From NCBI RefSeq assembly GCF_900185725.1, contig NZ_FYAU01000018.1, positions 186,001-250,000 of the forward strand: 64,000 bases of DNA, in the 5' to 3' direction. This DNA comes from Stappia sp. TSB10P1A. GTDB lineage: Bacteria; Pseudomonadota; Alphaproteobacteria; Rhizobiales; Stappiaceae. The position numbers and the translations under genes were made by a program. The notes beneath the pieces are model-generated. The model saw only the letters and a list, made by a program, of their open reading frames with translations. It was not told where the DNA came from and searched no databases. Shown here one piece after another: positions 8,143 through 15,969 of this stretch. Position 1 is the stretch's first letter, and the number at the start of each line of letters is the position of its first letter.

Positions 8143-9273
8143 TTACCGGGGGAGCGTGGGCGGTGCCGCTTCGGGCGGCATCGCTTCGGGGAGCGTGGGG
8201 GGCGCCGGTGGCTCGAGCGGGCGCGCCACCATCGGCTCGCCGACCTCGCCGTCGGCGGAGAGCAGCACGGCGACCGGCCGGGAGGCCGGGAACTGGGCGC
8301 AGATGATCAGCACCATCACCGTCAGCGGCACGCAGACCAGCATGCCGGTGACGCCCCACACCGCCCCCCAGAACGACAGGGACAGCATGATCACCAGGCC
8401 CGACAGGTTGAGGCTGTTGCCCATCAAACGCGGCTCCAGCAGGTTGCCGATCAGGAACTGGATGGTGCCGAGGCCGAGGCTGATCACCAGGAAGGGGGTC
8501 AGCGTGTCGAAATGCACCAAGGCCAGCAGGCTGGGGAAGATCACGGAGATCAGCGAGCCGATGGTCGGGATGAAGTTGAGCGCGAAGGCGATGAAGCCGA
8601 ACAGCGCCGCGTAGGGAAGATCGAGCAGCGTCAGCAGGCCGGCCGTCAGACTGCCGGTCAGCACGCTGACCGCGGTCTTGATGCCGAGATAGTGGCGCAG
8701 CGCCCCGGTGATCCGCTCGCGCATCAGGAAGGCGATCTCCGCCCGCTCGCGCGAGGAGAACAGCCGCGCCATCTTGCGGTCGAAGGTCGAGCGCTCGAGC
8801 AGCAGGAACAGCACGTAGATGAAGACCAGCGAGGCGGAGCCGGCGATCTGGGTGATGGCGTTGGCGCCGGCGCTGATCGCCCGGTTGAGGGCATTGTCGG
8901 GAACGAGGTCGCGCAGTTGCACCGGATCGGCGAGCCCGCCCCAGGTGGAGGCGGTCTGCAGCACCTGGTCGAGCCGGGCCTGGTAGACGGGCGCGTCGCG
9001 GGCGAGTTCCCGCAGGTTGGCGGCGACGATGTCGACGGCCATCCCTGAGACGGTGAAGATCACCGCCAGCGCGGCGGGCAGGGCGATGAAGCCGGGCAGG
9101 CGCAGCGGGCCGAGCGGAATGGCGCGGATCGCCTCGGCCAGCGCGACGATCAGATACCAGACCAGGAGGGCGATGACGAAGGGAATGAGCAGCGAGCGGC
9201 CGAGAACCAGCAGCCAGCCGAACAGGAAGACCGAAATCAGGGTCGAGGCGACGAGGAGCGGAAATTGCGGCAT
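8143..9273 (-). CDS. AI-2E family (PerM/TqsA-type) membrane transporter
   Basis: Inner-membrane protein of 376 residues with about eight hydrophobic helices. It begins MPQFPLLVASTLISVFLFGW and contains LGRSLLIPFVIALLVWYL, a long soluble helical section (about residues 70-140), then FGFIAFALNFIPTIGSLISV and LGLGTIQFLIGNLLEPRLMG, both diagnostic of the AI-2E transporter family (PF01594). Family members export autoinducer-2 or act as ion/solute channels; the substrate here is unknown. The ATG at 9273 fits the family N-terminus. An in-frame extension to 9399 would translate the 15-bp repeats as an LATGS repeat and is judged untranslated. The C-terminus is proline-rich and low complexity. Confidence 0.87.
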   Translation of the reverse strand: MPQFPLLVASTLISVFLFGWLLVLGRSLLIPFVIALLVWYLIVALAEAIRAIPLGPLRLPGFIALPAALAVIFTVSGMAVDIVAANLRELARDAPVYQARLDQVLQTASTWGGLADPVQLRDLVPDNALNRAISAGANAITQIAGSASLVFIYVLFLLLERSTFDRKMARLFSSRERAEIAFLMRERITGALRHYLGIKTAVSVLTGSLTAGLLTLLDLPYAALFGFIAFALNFIPTIGSLISVIFPSLLALVHFDTLTPFLVISLGLGTIQFLIGNLLEPRLMGNSLNLSGLVIMLSLSFWGAVWGVTGMLVCVPLTVMVLIICAQFPASRPVAVLLSADGEVGEPMVARPLEPPAPPTLPEAMPPEAAPPTLPR

Positions 9274-9274
9274 G

Positions 9275-9319
9275 AGGCTCCCTGTGGCTAGGCTCCCTGT
9301 TGCGAGGCTCCCCGTTGCG
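9275..9319 (-). repeat. Three 15-bp tandem units directly upstream of the AI-2E transporter start
   Basis: Units at 9275-9289, 9290-9304 and 9305-9319 (AGGCTCCCTGTTGCG type on the plus strand). On the coding strand each unit carries AGGGAG or GGGGAG, and the nearest lies 4-5 bases from the ATG, so the repeat multiplies a Shine-Dalgarno-like core. The 15-base unit also keeps the upstream frame open. Confidence 0.9.
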
Positions 9320-9472
9320 AGGGTCCTGCTGCTCGCATGCGGTCCCCACACCGGGTTGCGCAGCTTCCTGCTTGTCGCCCGGCACGCCCCGCCTTGCAAG
9401 CCCCCGAAGAGGTGCTATAGGAAGGATCGCGCCGCGCGCAGGCGGATCCTTGGTTCCTTGCCTGCCAGCCGC

Positions 9473-9502
9473 ATGGGCCTGTGGCTCATGGGCCTGTAGC
9501 TC
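9473..9502 (+). repeat. 15-bp direct repeat duplicating the tRNA-Ile 5' end
   Basis: 9473-9487 and 9488-9502 are adjacent copies of ATGGGCCTGTRGCTC differing at one base (G versus A). The second copy contains the first 13 bases of the mature tRNA. Confidence 0.9.
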
Positions 9503-9565
9503 AATGGTTAGAGCCGTCCGCTCATAACGGATTGGTTGCAGGTTCGAGTCCTGCCGGGCCCACCA
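9490..9565 (+). tRNA. tRNA-Ile (anticodon CAT, probably lysidine-modified)
   Basis: A 76-base cloverleaf. Acceptor arm GGGCCTG (9490-9496) pairs with CGGGCCC (9555-9561, one T-G pair), discriminator A 9562, encoded CCA 9563-9565. The anticodon loop CTCATAA (9521-9527) has CAT at 9523-9525. The T arm GCAGG-TTCGAGT-CCTGC is perfect. The D-arm AGCTCAATGGTTAGAGC and variable loop TTGGTT resemble tRNA-Ile2, which reads AUA after TilS converts C34 to lysidine. Elongator tRNA-Met is the alternative, because the anticodon alone cannot separate them. Confidence 0.9.
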
Positions 9566-9833
9566 CTTCTCGCTCACGCAAAACTCGCTTCGCTCGCCTG
9601 CTCCGCGGGGGCGGGCGAAAGCCCGGGCCGCAGTTGCGGCCTTGTTCCGGCTCGCGGGAGCTCCGCTCGCCTCCACCGTCTTTTCCTTTTTTCCTGATTT
9701 AAGTGATACTGGTAATATTGCCAGGTCTACACGGGGGCTCTCTCGGTGTATCCTCCCGGTATTGTTCAGTAATTGTTGCCGTCTGCCCAAAGGGCAGCCC
9801 GGTTCCGGTTCTCTCGACCTGGAGAGTTTCCGC

Positions 9834-12557
9834 ATGAAGCGCGCCCTGCATCTGGTTCTTGCCGTTTCCCTGACTGTCGCGCCGATGAATGGCGCATCGG
9901 CGAACTCTGTGACGGCGGTGGAGGCGGTCAAGATCTCCACCCGGCTCGGTGCGTCGGTCGCCAAGGCGTTCCTCGCCCACGAGACGCTGCAGATCCCGCC
10001 GTCCGGCCTTGCTCCCGAAGCGCGCAGCGAGGCGGTCGAGACGGCGCTCGCGCGCTATCAACTTGCCAGGAACCTTTACAGCGGCGCCTCGACCGGCACC
10101 CAGATGGTCAAGGCGGTCGCCGCTGCGGGCTTTGCCGTGGGAACGATCTATACCGGCGGCGCCCTGCCGATCGTGCTGCTCGGTGTCGGCTCGGCGGCGA
10201 GCCTGGAGATGACCGATCTGTGGATCGAGACCCGCGGCAAGGAAAACACCGGGCTGTTGCTGGCGGCGCTGTCGAAGGACCTCATGGCCGAGACCGGCGC
10301 CGCCTCGGTGGAGGAGTTGCTGGCCGAGCCGGACCGCATCGTCCGCGTCCTGCGCGAGAAGGACGCGTTCCTCAAGGACATCAAGGCGCGGGCAAAGGCC
10401 TCCGGCGACGACAGGCTGCTCGATGTGGCGACGGAGGCGCTCGAAGCCTTCGCGGCGAATGTGGAGGCGAGCGAATTCGAGTTGCTGGTGAAGACGGCCG
10501 GCACCGTCGCCGACCTCGACAAGCGGTTCACCAACTTCGTGGTGCAGGCAACGGACAGCCTGCAGCGGATCGACGGCCGGCTGGCCGAACAGCAGGAGCT
10601 CATCGCGGCGATCCGGGTCGACGTGACGACGCTGCGCGAACAGGTTGCGGTGCTGGACCGGAAGATCGACACGCTCGGCGCGAACCAGGATCTGATCGTG
10701 GATTTCATGTTCTCCGGGCTCGGCTCCGCGGAGAAAGCGGCGGCGCTGCGTAGCGGCATGCTCGACCGCCGCATCGTCTGTCCGCAGGACAGGCCGGACT
10801 GCGATCGGGACGCGGTCAAGGCGGCGATGATCGAGCGCTACGAGACGGACGCGCGGATCCGAGAGAATGTCGAGCTCGCCGGCTCCATCCTGAAGGGCAT
10901 CAACGACATCTCGACCATCGCCAACAATCTCAACATCCCCATCGGCAAGGACGGCCAGAAGGTGCTGGAAGTCGCGGGGGCGGCCGTCAACGCCTATATC
11001 GGCATCATGGCGGGTGACTATCTGGGTGCGGTCGCATCGATCACCGGCCTCTTTCGCAAGAAGTCGGATCCGGATGCCGAGCGCTTCAAGATCATGATGA
11101 CGTATCTGCGCGAGCAGTTCGAGGCGGTCAACCGTCAGCTTCAGGCGATCCAGCAGAACCAGAAAGCGATCTTCGATGCGGTGGTCGGCCTCTCCCAGCA
11201 GCTCGAAACGGTCTATGTGCAACTCGACGGCCGGCTCGAGCGAATGGAAATCCAGATGGTCGAGATTTCCGACAATCTGAAGCAACTCATCTGGGCGCCG
11301 TGGCAGTCCTGCTTCTCGGTCTATGCCTATGCGTTGCAGAACGGTCATGTGGACGCGCGAACGCTTTCCTTCCCCGATTTTACCGCCCTTCGCCACGTGG
11401 CGGACGCGCGGGCACCGCAGGCACGGGATTGCATGAACACGGTGACGGTGGCGCTCGACAGCCTCAACTCGATGTCGGGCTTCGCCAATTTTCTCGATCT
11501 GTCGATCTCGCTCAATCCGGCCAGCATCGCCGGGCATGGCAATCTGACGGCGGCCCTTCGGGATGAAGCCAACAAGTGGGGCCATCTGGAAACGCTCTTC
11601 CGCAACACGATCGCCAATCCCGCCACGCGCATCGCCGAGGATTGGGCCGCGCGCAACGGCCTGTCGGACGAGGCGTTGTTCTTTCTGCTCGCCTCGGACC
11701 TCTACAGCGTCGCCGACCTGCAGCGCGTTCGCGCGCGTATCGCCGAGGGCGGCCTGCCTTCGGGCTGCTCGAGCACCGTCGCGGATTTTGCGGTGGTGCG
11801 CGGGCTCATCTGTTTTCCGGGCGAGAACCCGGCGGCACTGGCCAGGCGTCATTCCCGATCGGTGCTGTCGGTCGACGTCATGCTGGACGTGGTCGACTGG
11901 ATGGCGGTGGTCGCGCAACTCGGCAATATCTACGACAAGGATCCGGGCACGTTCGCCGCAACCCTGACCGCGCTGAGCCGGATGCCGGCCTACAACGCGG
12001 GACAGGAGATCGTGGCGCGAATGATCGATGCATCGACGCTGGCTCTGGCCTCGCAATACCGCCTCTACGGCCAGGTGACAGCCCTCGGCGCCGCGGAGGA
12101 CATCGCCGCGGGGCGGGCGGGTCGCGACCACCTGCTGCTGCTCGCCAACAACTCGTACCTCGCCGACAACACCGCGACGATCCTGCTGCATCTGAAGCGC
12201 GACAGTTGGGACCTCGAACAGGGCATTGTCGGTCCGAGCTTCGAGGCGCGCTATACGCAGGCCCTTGTCCATGCGCGAGAGGACGTGCCGACCCGCTTCG
12301 AGCCGCTGCACGCTCTGTTCGGCCGGAAGCACGCTTTCGCTCTCGACGGCGCCGGCCTGCCCTCGCTGCTCATCGAGATCGACGACGAGAAGATTCACCT
12401 GCGCTTGCCTGCTCCCACGCATCTGGTCGAGGGCCGCATCGTCTACCCGCCGGTGACCTACGCGCTGCGGGCGAGGAAGGACGGTCTCATCGACCGTCGC
12501 CTCGACTACGAGTTCGGGGCAGAGCCCGAGCTTGCCCTCAGTATCCTGGAGAACTGA
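9834..12557 (+). CDS. Large exported coiled-coil protein of unknown function
   Basis: 907 residues; not recognised. A signal peptide spans 1-23 (cleavage after ASA). Residues about 91-126 form a hydrophobic Gly/Ala-rich segment that could cross a membrane once or as a hairpin. About 225-290 is a heptad-type coiled coil (LAEQQELIAAIRVDVTTLRE). A second Gly/Ala-rich hydrophobic segment lies at 378-406 and a second long coiled coil at about 411-485. Residues 490-907 look helical and hold several Cys. Two hydrophobic segments each followed by a long coiled coil superficially resemble alpha-helical pore-forming toxins, but no family motif supports that. The ATG at 9834 has GGAGAG upstream. The next gene starts two bases after the stop. 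Confidence 0.75.
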   Translation: MKRALHLVLAVSLTVAPMNGASANSVTAVEAVKISTRLGASVAKAFLAHETLQIPPSGLAPEARSEAVETALARYQLARNLYSGASTGTQMVKAVAAAGFAVGTIYTGGALPIVLLGVGSAASLEMTDLWIETRGKENTGLLLAALSKDLMAETGAASVEELLAEPDRIVRVLREKDAFLKDIKARAKASGDDRLLDVATEALEAFAANVEASEFELLVKTAGTVADLDKRFTNFVVQATDSLQRIDGRLAEQQELIAAIRVDVTTLREQVAVLDRKIDTLGANQDLIVDFMFSGLGSAEKAAALRSGMLDRRIVCPQDRPDCDRDAVKAAMIERYETDARIRENVELAGSILKGINDISTIANNLNIPIGKDGQKVLEVAGAAVNAYIGIMAGDYLGAVASITGLFRKKSDPDAERFKIMMTYLREQFEAVNRQLQAIQQNQKAIFDAVVGLSQQLETVYVQLDGRLERMEIQMVEISDNLKQLIWAPWQSCFSVYAYALQNGHVDARTLSFPDFTALRHVADARAPQARDCMNTVTVALDSLNSMSGFANFLDLSISLNPASIAGHGNLTAALRDEANKWGHLETLFRNTIANPATRIAEDWAARNGLSDEALFFLLASDLYSVADLQRVRARIAEGGLPSGCSSTVADFAVVRGLICFPGENPAALARRHSRSVLSVDVMLDVVDWMAVVAQLGNIYDKDPGTFAATLTALSRMPAYNAGQEIVARMIDASTLALASQYRLYGQVTALGAAEDIAAGRAGRDHLLLLANNSYLADNTATILLHLKRDSWDLEQGIVGPSFEARYTQALVHAREDVPTRFEPLHALFGRKHAFALDGAGLPSLLIEIDDEKIHLRLPAPTHLVEGRIVYPPVTYALRARKDGLIDRRLDYEFGAEPELALSILEN

Positions 12558-12559
12558 CG

Positions 12560-13285
12560 ATGATCGGGCGCCTGCTGTTTTGTCTCGTTCTCGGCACGGC
12601 GATGCCGGTGTTCGCCGGCCCCGCGCCCGACCTTCTGGGCAAGACGCTGTCGGAGATCAGTGAGGATTTCTCGCAAGCCGACTTCTCGCTGCTGGTTCAG
12701 CAGGTCGAAGCGGCTGAACCGAAAGGGCGGGTGTTCCTGCAGGTGCCGTCTCCGGGGGCGGACATGGGGGAGGGCGCCATGGTCTACGTGCGGGTGTCGC
12801 AGGGGCTGATGGTTCCCGCCGGGCTTGCCGGGCGCAACGCGGAGACGGTGGTGACCGAGCTGGAGGCGCGCGGATTTGCGGTGGAGCGCACGTCCACCCT
12901 GGTGCTGGGTGTCCCCGACGGGATCGTCGCTGCGGTGATCCCGGAGGAAGGCACGTTCCTCGATGCGACGCAGGACGTGGTGTTTCTGCAAGTGTCCAAC
13001 GACAGGGGGATCGAGATCCCCAATCTCGTCGGGCTGCGGATCGGCCAGGCCCGCGACATGCTGGCAGCTCTCGGGCTTCGCGGCGAACTCGTCACCAAGC
13101 TCGACCTGCGTTCGATCGGCAGCATCTGCACCGGGTTCACCGACTTCACCGCCGAGATCACCGCCTCCGATCCGCCGCATGGCCAGCATCTGTTGCACGG
13201 GTCCACGGTCCGGCTGGAGGGGAAGAAGGTCGTTTCCTGGTCCATGGCCCCTGAACCTTGCGGTCCCGGCGGAATTCCCAGGTAA
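12560..13285 (+). CDS. Exported protein with PASTA-like repeats
   Basis: 241 residues with a signal peptide (1-19, cleavage after PVFA). The rest reads as about three PASTA-like units: roughly 20-83 (degenerate), 84-148 (NAETVVTELEARGFAVERT then VAAVIPEEGTFLDATQDVVF) and 149-222 (EIPNLVGLRIGQARDMLAAL, then ITASDPPHGQHLLHGSTVRL). PASTA domains bind peptidoglycan fragments or act as spacers, usually on Ser/Thr kinases and PBPs of Gram-positives; a soluble exported form in a Gram-negative is less usual. No kinase or transpeptidase domain is attached. The two-base gap from the 907-residue gene argues for one operon and a shared extracytoplasmic role. Confidence 0.78.
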   Translation: MIGRLLFCLVLGTAMPVFAGPAPDLLGKTLSEISEDFSQADFSLLVQQVEAAEPKGRVFLQVPSPGADMGEGAMVYVRVSQGLMVPAGLAGRNAETVVTELEARGFAVERTSTLVLGVPDGIVAAVIPEEGTFLDATQDVVFLQVSNDRGIEIPNLVGLRIGQARDMLAALGLRGELVTKLDLRSIGSICTGFTDFTAEITASDPPHGQHLLHGSTVRLEGKKVVSWSMAPEPCGPGGIPR

Positions 13286-13354
13286 CGGACGGAGCGCGCC
13301 CGAGAACCTGCTATTCCCGTCGTGTTTCGCGGGGCGATGGTGTAGCGTTGTGCG

Positions 13355-13750
13355 ATGACGACACACGGACCGGACGCCGCATGCCCGCTCCGCCCGGCGC
13401 GATGGCTGATCGCGATCCTGGCGGTGCTGTTCGCATGGGCGGCGGTCCTGCCGCACGGGGCCCGTGCCGCGCCGTCGCAGCCGGTGGCGCCGATCGTCGT
13501 CGACGAGACCGGATCCGCGTTTCTGTCCCTCTCCGCCGTCCTGCCGGACGGGGCGCCCGACCAGCGCCGGCAGGTGCTGGCGATGCCGACGCCGCTCGGC
13601 GGCGATCTGGATGCGGCCATCGTCGCCCGCCCGCCGGCGGCGGCCGCACCGCAGGGATGGGAGCCGCGCCGGACCGCCGCCGTCCGTCCCGCGCTGCCAA
13701 ACCGCCCGGCCGGGGCACACCACCCCCGAGCGCCTCCCGTCTCCCGCTGA
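13355..13750 (+). CDS. Possible small exported protein, unrecognised
   Basis: Open frame of 131 residues with a twin-charged N-terminus and a hydrophobic stretch (about residues 17-32, LIAILAVLFAWAAVLP) followed by AARA-type cleavage. The mature part is Ala/Pro/Arg-rich and shows no domain. Shine-Dalgarno support is weak. It could be a real exported protein of the preceding operon or a chance frame in GC-rich DNA. Confidence 0.35.
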   Translation: MTTHGPDAACPLRPARWLIAILAVLFAWAAVLPHGARAAPSQPVAPIVVDETGSAFLSLSAVLPDGAPDQRRQVLAMPTPLGGDLDAAIVARPPAAAAPQGWEPRRTAAVRPALPNRPAGAHHPRAPPVSR

Positions 13751-13850
13751 AACCCTCTCACGGCTGCCAATTGCAGCTATCGACGGATTTTCGAGAGATT
13801 TCGGGGCCGTGCCGCACAAGGCGAGCGCGCGCCGCAGCGGAGACATCACC

Positions 13851-14057
13851 ATGCAGTTTCTTGCCGGACTGGCCATGTTCACGGCCGCAATCGCTTCCAT
13901 CATCTTCACCAAGCCGCGCGAGGAGGGACTGTTCGCCGTCCTCGTCGCCAAGCCCGCAGTCGCCTCGATCGTGGCGCTGGGCATCACCGTAATGCTGCTG
14001 TTCGGGCTGATCCTGCTGATCGCCGGTGGGGCCAACCTGCTCTCGTCGGCCGCCTGA
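13851..14057 (+). CDS. Small membrane protein, two predicted helices
   Basis: 68 residues from the ATG at 13851: helix at about 3-19 (FLAGLAMFTAAIASIIF), a short charged turn (TKPREEG), and a longer hydrophobic region at about 27-62 including VALGITVMLLFGLILLIAGG. The codon use and the amphipathic turn look genuine. No family recognised. A GC-rich stem-loop follows. Confidence 0.55.
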   Translation: MQFLAGLAMFTAAIASIIFTKPREEGLFAVLVAKPAVASIVALGITVMLLFGLILLIAGGANLLSSAA

Positions 14058-14071
14058 CACCCGGTACGACA

Positions 14072-14100
14072 GGCCGCCGCCTGCGATGCGCGGGCGGCGG
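14072..14100 (+). terminator. GC-rich stem-loop after the small membrane protein gene
   Basis: GCCGCCGCC (14072-14080) pairs with GGCGGCGGC (14092-14100). No T-tract follows, so intrinsic termination is uncertain. Confidence 0.45.
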
Positions 14101-14144
14101 CTTGCGCCCCCAGCAAGCGCCCTGCAACAAGAACCCCTAAGCAA

Positions 14145-14172
14145 GAGCGCTGCAGAAAGAGCGCTGCAGAAA
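14145..14172 (+). repeat. Two perfect 14-bp tandem units, intergenic
   Basis: GAGCGCTGCAGAAA occurs at 14145-14158 and 14159-14172, with degenerate related sequence on the left (14112-14144). It lies between the small membrane protein and the carboxylesterase; the rest of 14101-14322 shows no gene. Confidence 0.9.
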
Positions 14173-14322
14173 GAGTCTGGCAAACGCACCCGGTCGCCCC
14201 GTCCGCCCTGTCCGCCGGTTGCCTCCGGGAAAGCACGCACTTTTCCGCCCGGCCTGCAGATCTCAAAATCGTCGGGCCGCACGTCCGGCAATCGACCCAT
14301 TCATTTCCCGACGGAGTTCGTG

Positions 14323-15969
14323 ATGCGTTTTTGTCTATCCGGCCTGCCCGCCTTGCTGGGCGTTCTCCTGCTTCCCGGTCTTGGCTTCGCGCAGCCGCAG
14401 CAGGAGAGCGGATCGCCGTGGGGCGAGGCGGCCATCGTCGAGACCAGCGGCGGCAAGGTGGCGGGTTTCGTCCGCAACGGCGCGCTGGAGTTTCGCGGCA
14501 TTCCCTATGGCGCCTCGGTGGGAGGCGAGGGGCGATGGGCAATGCCGCAACCGGCGGCCGCCTGGGACGGGGTGTTGCCGGCCATGCATTTCAAGGGCGA
14601 CTGCGCCCAGGCCGAGCGCTACGGCATGACGGCGCGCAGCGACAACGAGGACTGCCTGGCGCTCAACATCTCCATGCCCTATTCCGGCGAACAGCCGGGC
14701 ACAACCAAGCGGCCGGTCGTCGTGTGGATCCATGGCGGGGCCTTTGTCGGCGGATCGGGAGCGCTCTACCGGCTCGACCGCCTGGCGCTGGCGGCCGATG
14801 CGGTCGTCGTCAGCATGAACTATCGGCTCGGCGTGTTCGGCTTCATGCCGCATCCCGCCTTCGATGCGCAGATCAACGGCGGCTTCGCGCTGGAGGACCA
14901 GCGCCTGGCGATGCGGTGGGTGCGGGACAATATCGCCGCGTTCGGCGGCGACCCGGAGAACATCACGCTGGCGGGCGAATCGGCGGGTGCCGCCTCGGTC
15001 TGCATGCATCTGATCGCGCCGGAGGAGACATCCGGCCTGTTCCACAAGGCGATCGTGCAGAGCGGCGCCTGCGTCTTCAAGCTGCACAACGTGGAGGAGC
15101 GCAACAGCTTCGGCGAGCGAGTCGCACAGGAAGCCGGCTGCACCGACCCGGCCACCGCGCTGGAGTGCCTGCGCGGGAAGGACCCGCAGGTGGTGATTGC
15201 GGCCGGCGACAGGGCCGGGACCGGCGACCTGATGGCCTTCGCCCCGCCCTACGGCACCAAGACCCTGCCGCGTCAGGGACTGGAGGCGCTGGACACCGGG
15301 CGCTTCGTGCAGGTGCCGGTGCTGAACGGCGGAACCCGGGACGAGTTGCGGCTCTATGTCGGATACGACGTGCTGGCCGGCGCGACCTACACCGCCGACA
15401 CCTATGACAAGACGATCGAGGCGCTCTACGGCGAGGAGGCCGCCGAGGTGGTCGGCCAATACCCGTTCGACCGGTTCTCGTCCGTGCCGGTGGCGCTGGC
15501 CACCGCGATGACCGACTTCCGTCCCGATGTCGGCATCAACCGTTGCCTCTATGTGGAATCGGCGCGGCTGATGTCGCGGCACGTTCCGGTCTATCAGTGG
15601 GAATATGCCGATCGCGGGACGAGGGTGCTCGGGGTCGCCATGCTGTCGGATCCGGGCTTTGAACTGGGGGCGGCGCATTCGTCCGAGCTCAACATCTTCT
15701 TCCCCGGCTTTTCCAGCACGGCGGCGATGTCGGCACCGGAGCCCTCGCCGGCCTCCGCGGCCCTGGGCGAGCAGGTGATGGCAAGCTGGGTCGGCTTCAT
15801 CCGTAACGGCGATCCGGCAGCGGCGCAGGTCCCGGACTGGAAGCGCTTCGCCGAGGGCGAGACGGCGATGCGCTTCGAGCCGGGCAATGTGCATGTCTTC
15901 GACCCGTGGGCGGATGCCAATTGCGACTTCTGGCGCGGGCTTTATCCGGATCACTTCGGCAGCCGATAG
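14323..15969 (+). CDS. Exported type-B carboxylesterase/lipase
   Basis: 548 residues, usual for PF00135 esterases, which hydrolyse carboxylic esters with a Ser-Glu/Asp-His triad. Signal peptide 1-23 (cleavage after LGFA). FRGIPYG (57-63) is the N-terminal family motif, EDCLALNI (109-116) the second signature with a structural Cys, VWIHGGAFVGGSG the oxyanion region (134-146), and GESAGAASV (218-226) contains the nucleophile Ser220. The catalytic acid is probably in GTRDELRLY and the His in AAHSSELNIFFP. The ATG at 14323 directly follows an in-frame GTG. Its 3' end overlaps zntA by 19 bases in convergent orientation. Confidence 0.92.
   Translation: MRFCLSGLPALLGVLLLPGLGFAQPQQESGSPWGEAAIVETSGGKVAGFVRNGALEFRGIPYGASVGGEGRWAMPQPAAAWDGVLPAMHFKGDCAQAERYGMTARSDNEDCLALNISMPYSGEQPGTTKRPVVVWIHGGAFVGGSGALYRLDRLALAADAVVVSMNYRLGVFGFMPHPAFDAQINGGFALEDQRLAMRWVRDNIAAFGGDPENITLAGESAGAASVCMHLIAPEETSGLFHKAIVQSGACVFKLHNVEERNSFGERVAQEAGCTDPATALECLRGKDPQVVIAAGDRAGTGDLMAFAPPYGTKTLPRQGLEALDTGRFVQVPVLNGGTRDELRLYVGYDVLAGATYTADTYDKTIEALYGEEAAEVVGQYPFDRFSSVPVALATAMTDFRPDVGINRCLYVESARLMSRHVPVYQWEYADRGTRVLGVAMLSDPGFELGAAHSSELNIFFPGFSSTAAMSAPEPSPASAALGEQVMASWVGFIRNGDPAAAQVPDWKRFAEGETAMRFEPGNVHVFDPWADANCDFWRGLYPDHFGSR

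Noticed and set aside
9566-14322. Integrated island with tRNA attachment site
   Set aside because: No integrase, transposase or duplicated tRNA 3' end was seen, so the idea is kept only as a question under the tRNA finding.
12506-14542. 678-codon minus-strand frame across the PASTA gene and the small genes
   Set aside because: Low-complexity Arg/Pro/Gly product crossing several plus-strand genes with signal peptides; no Shine-Dalgarno.
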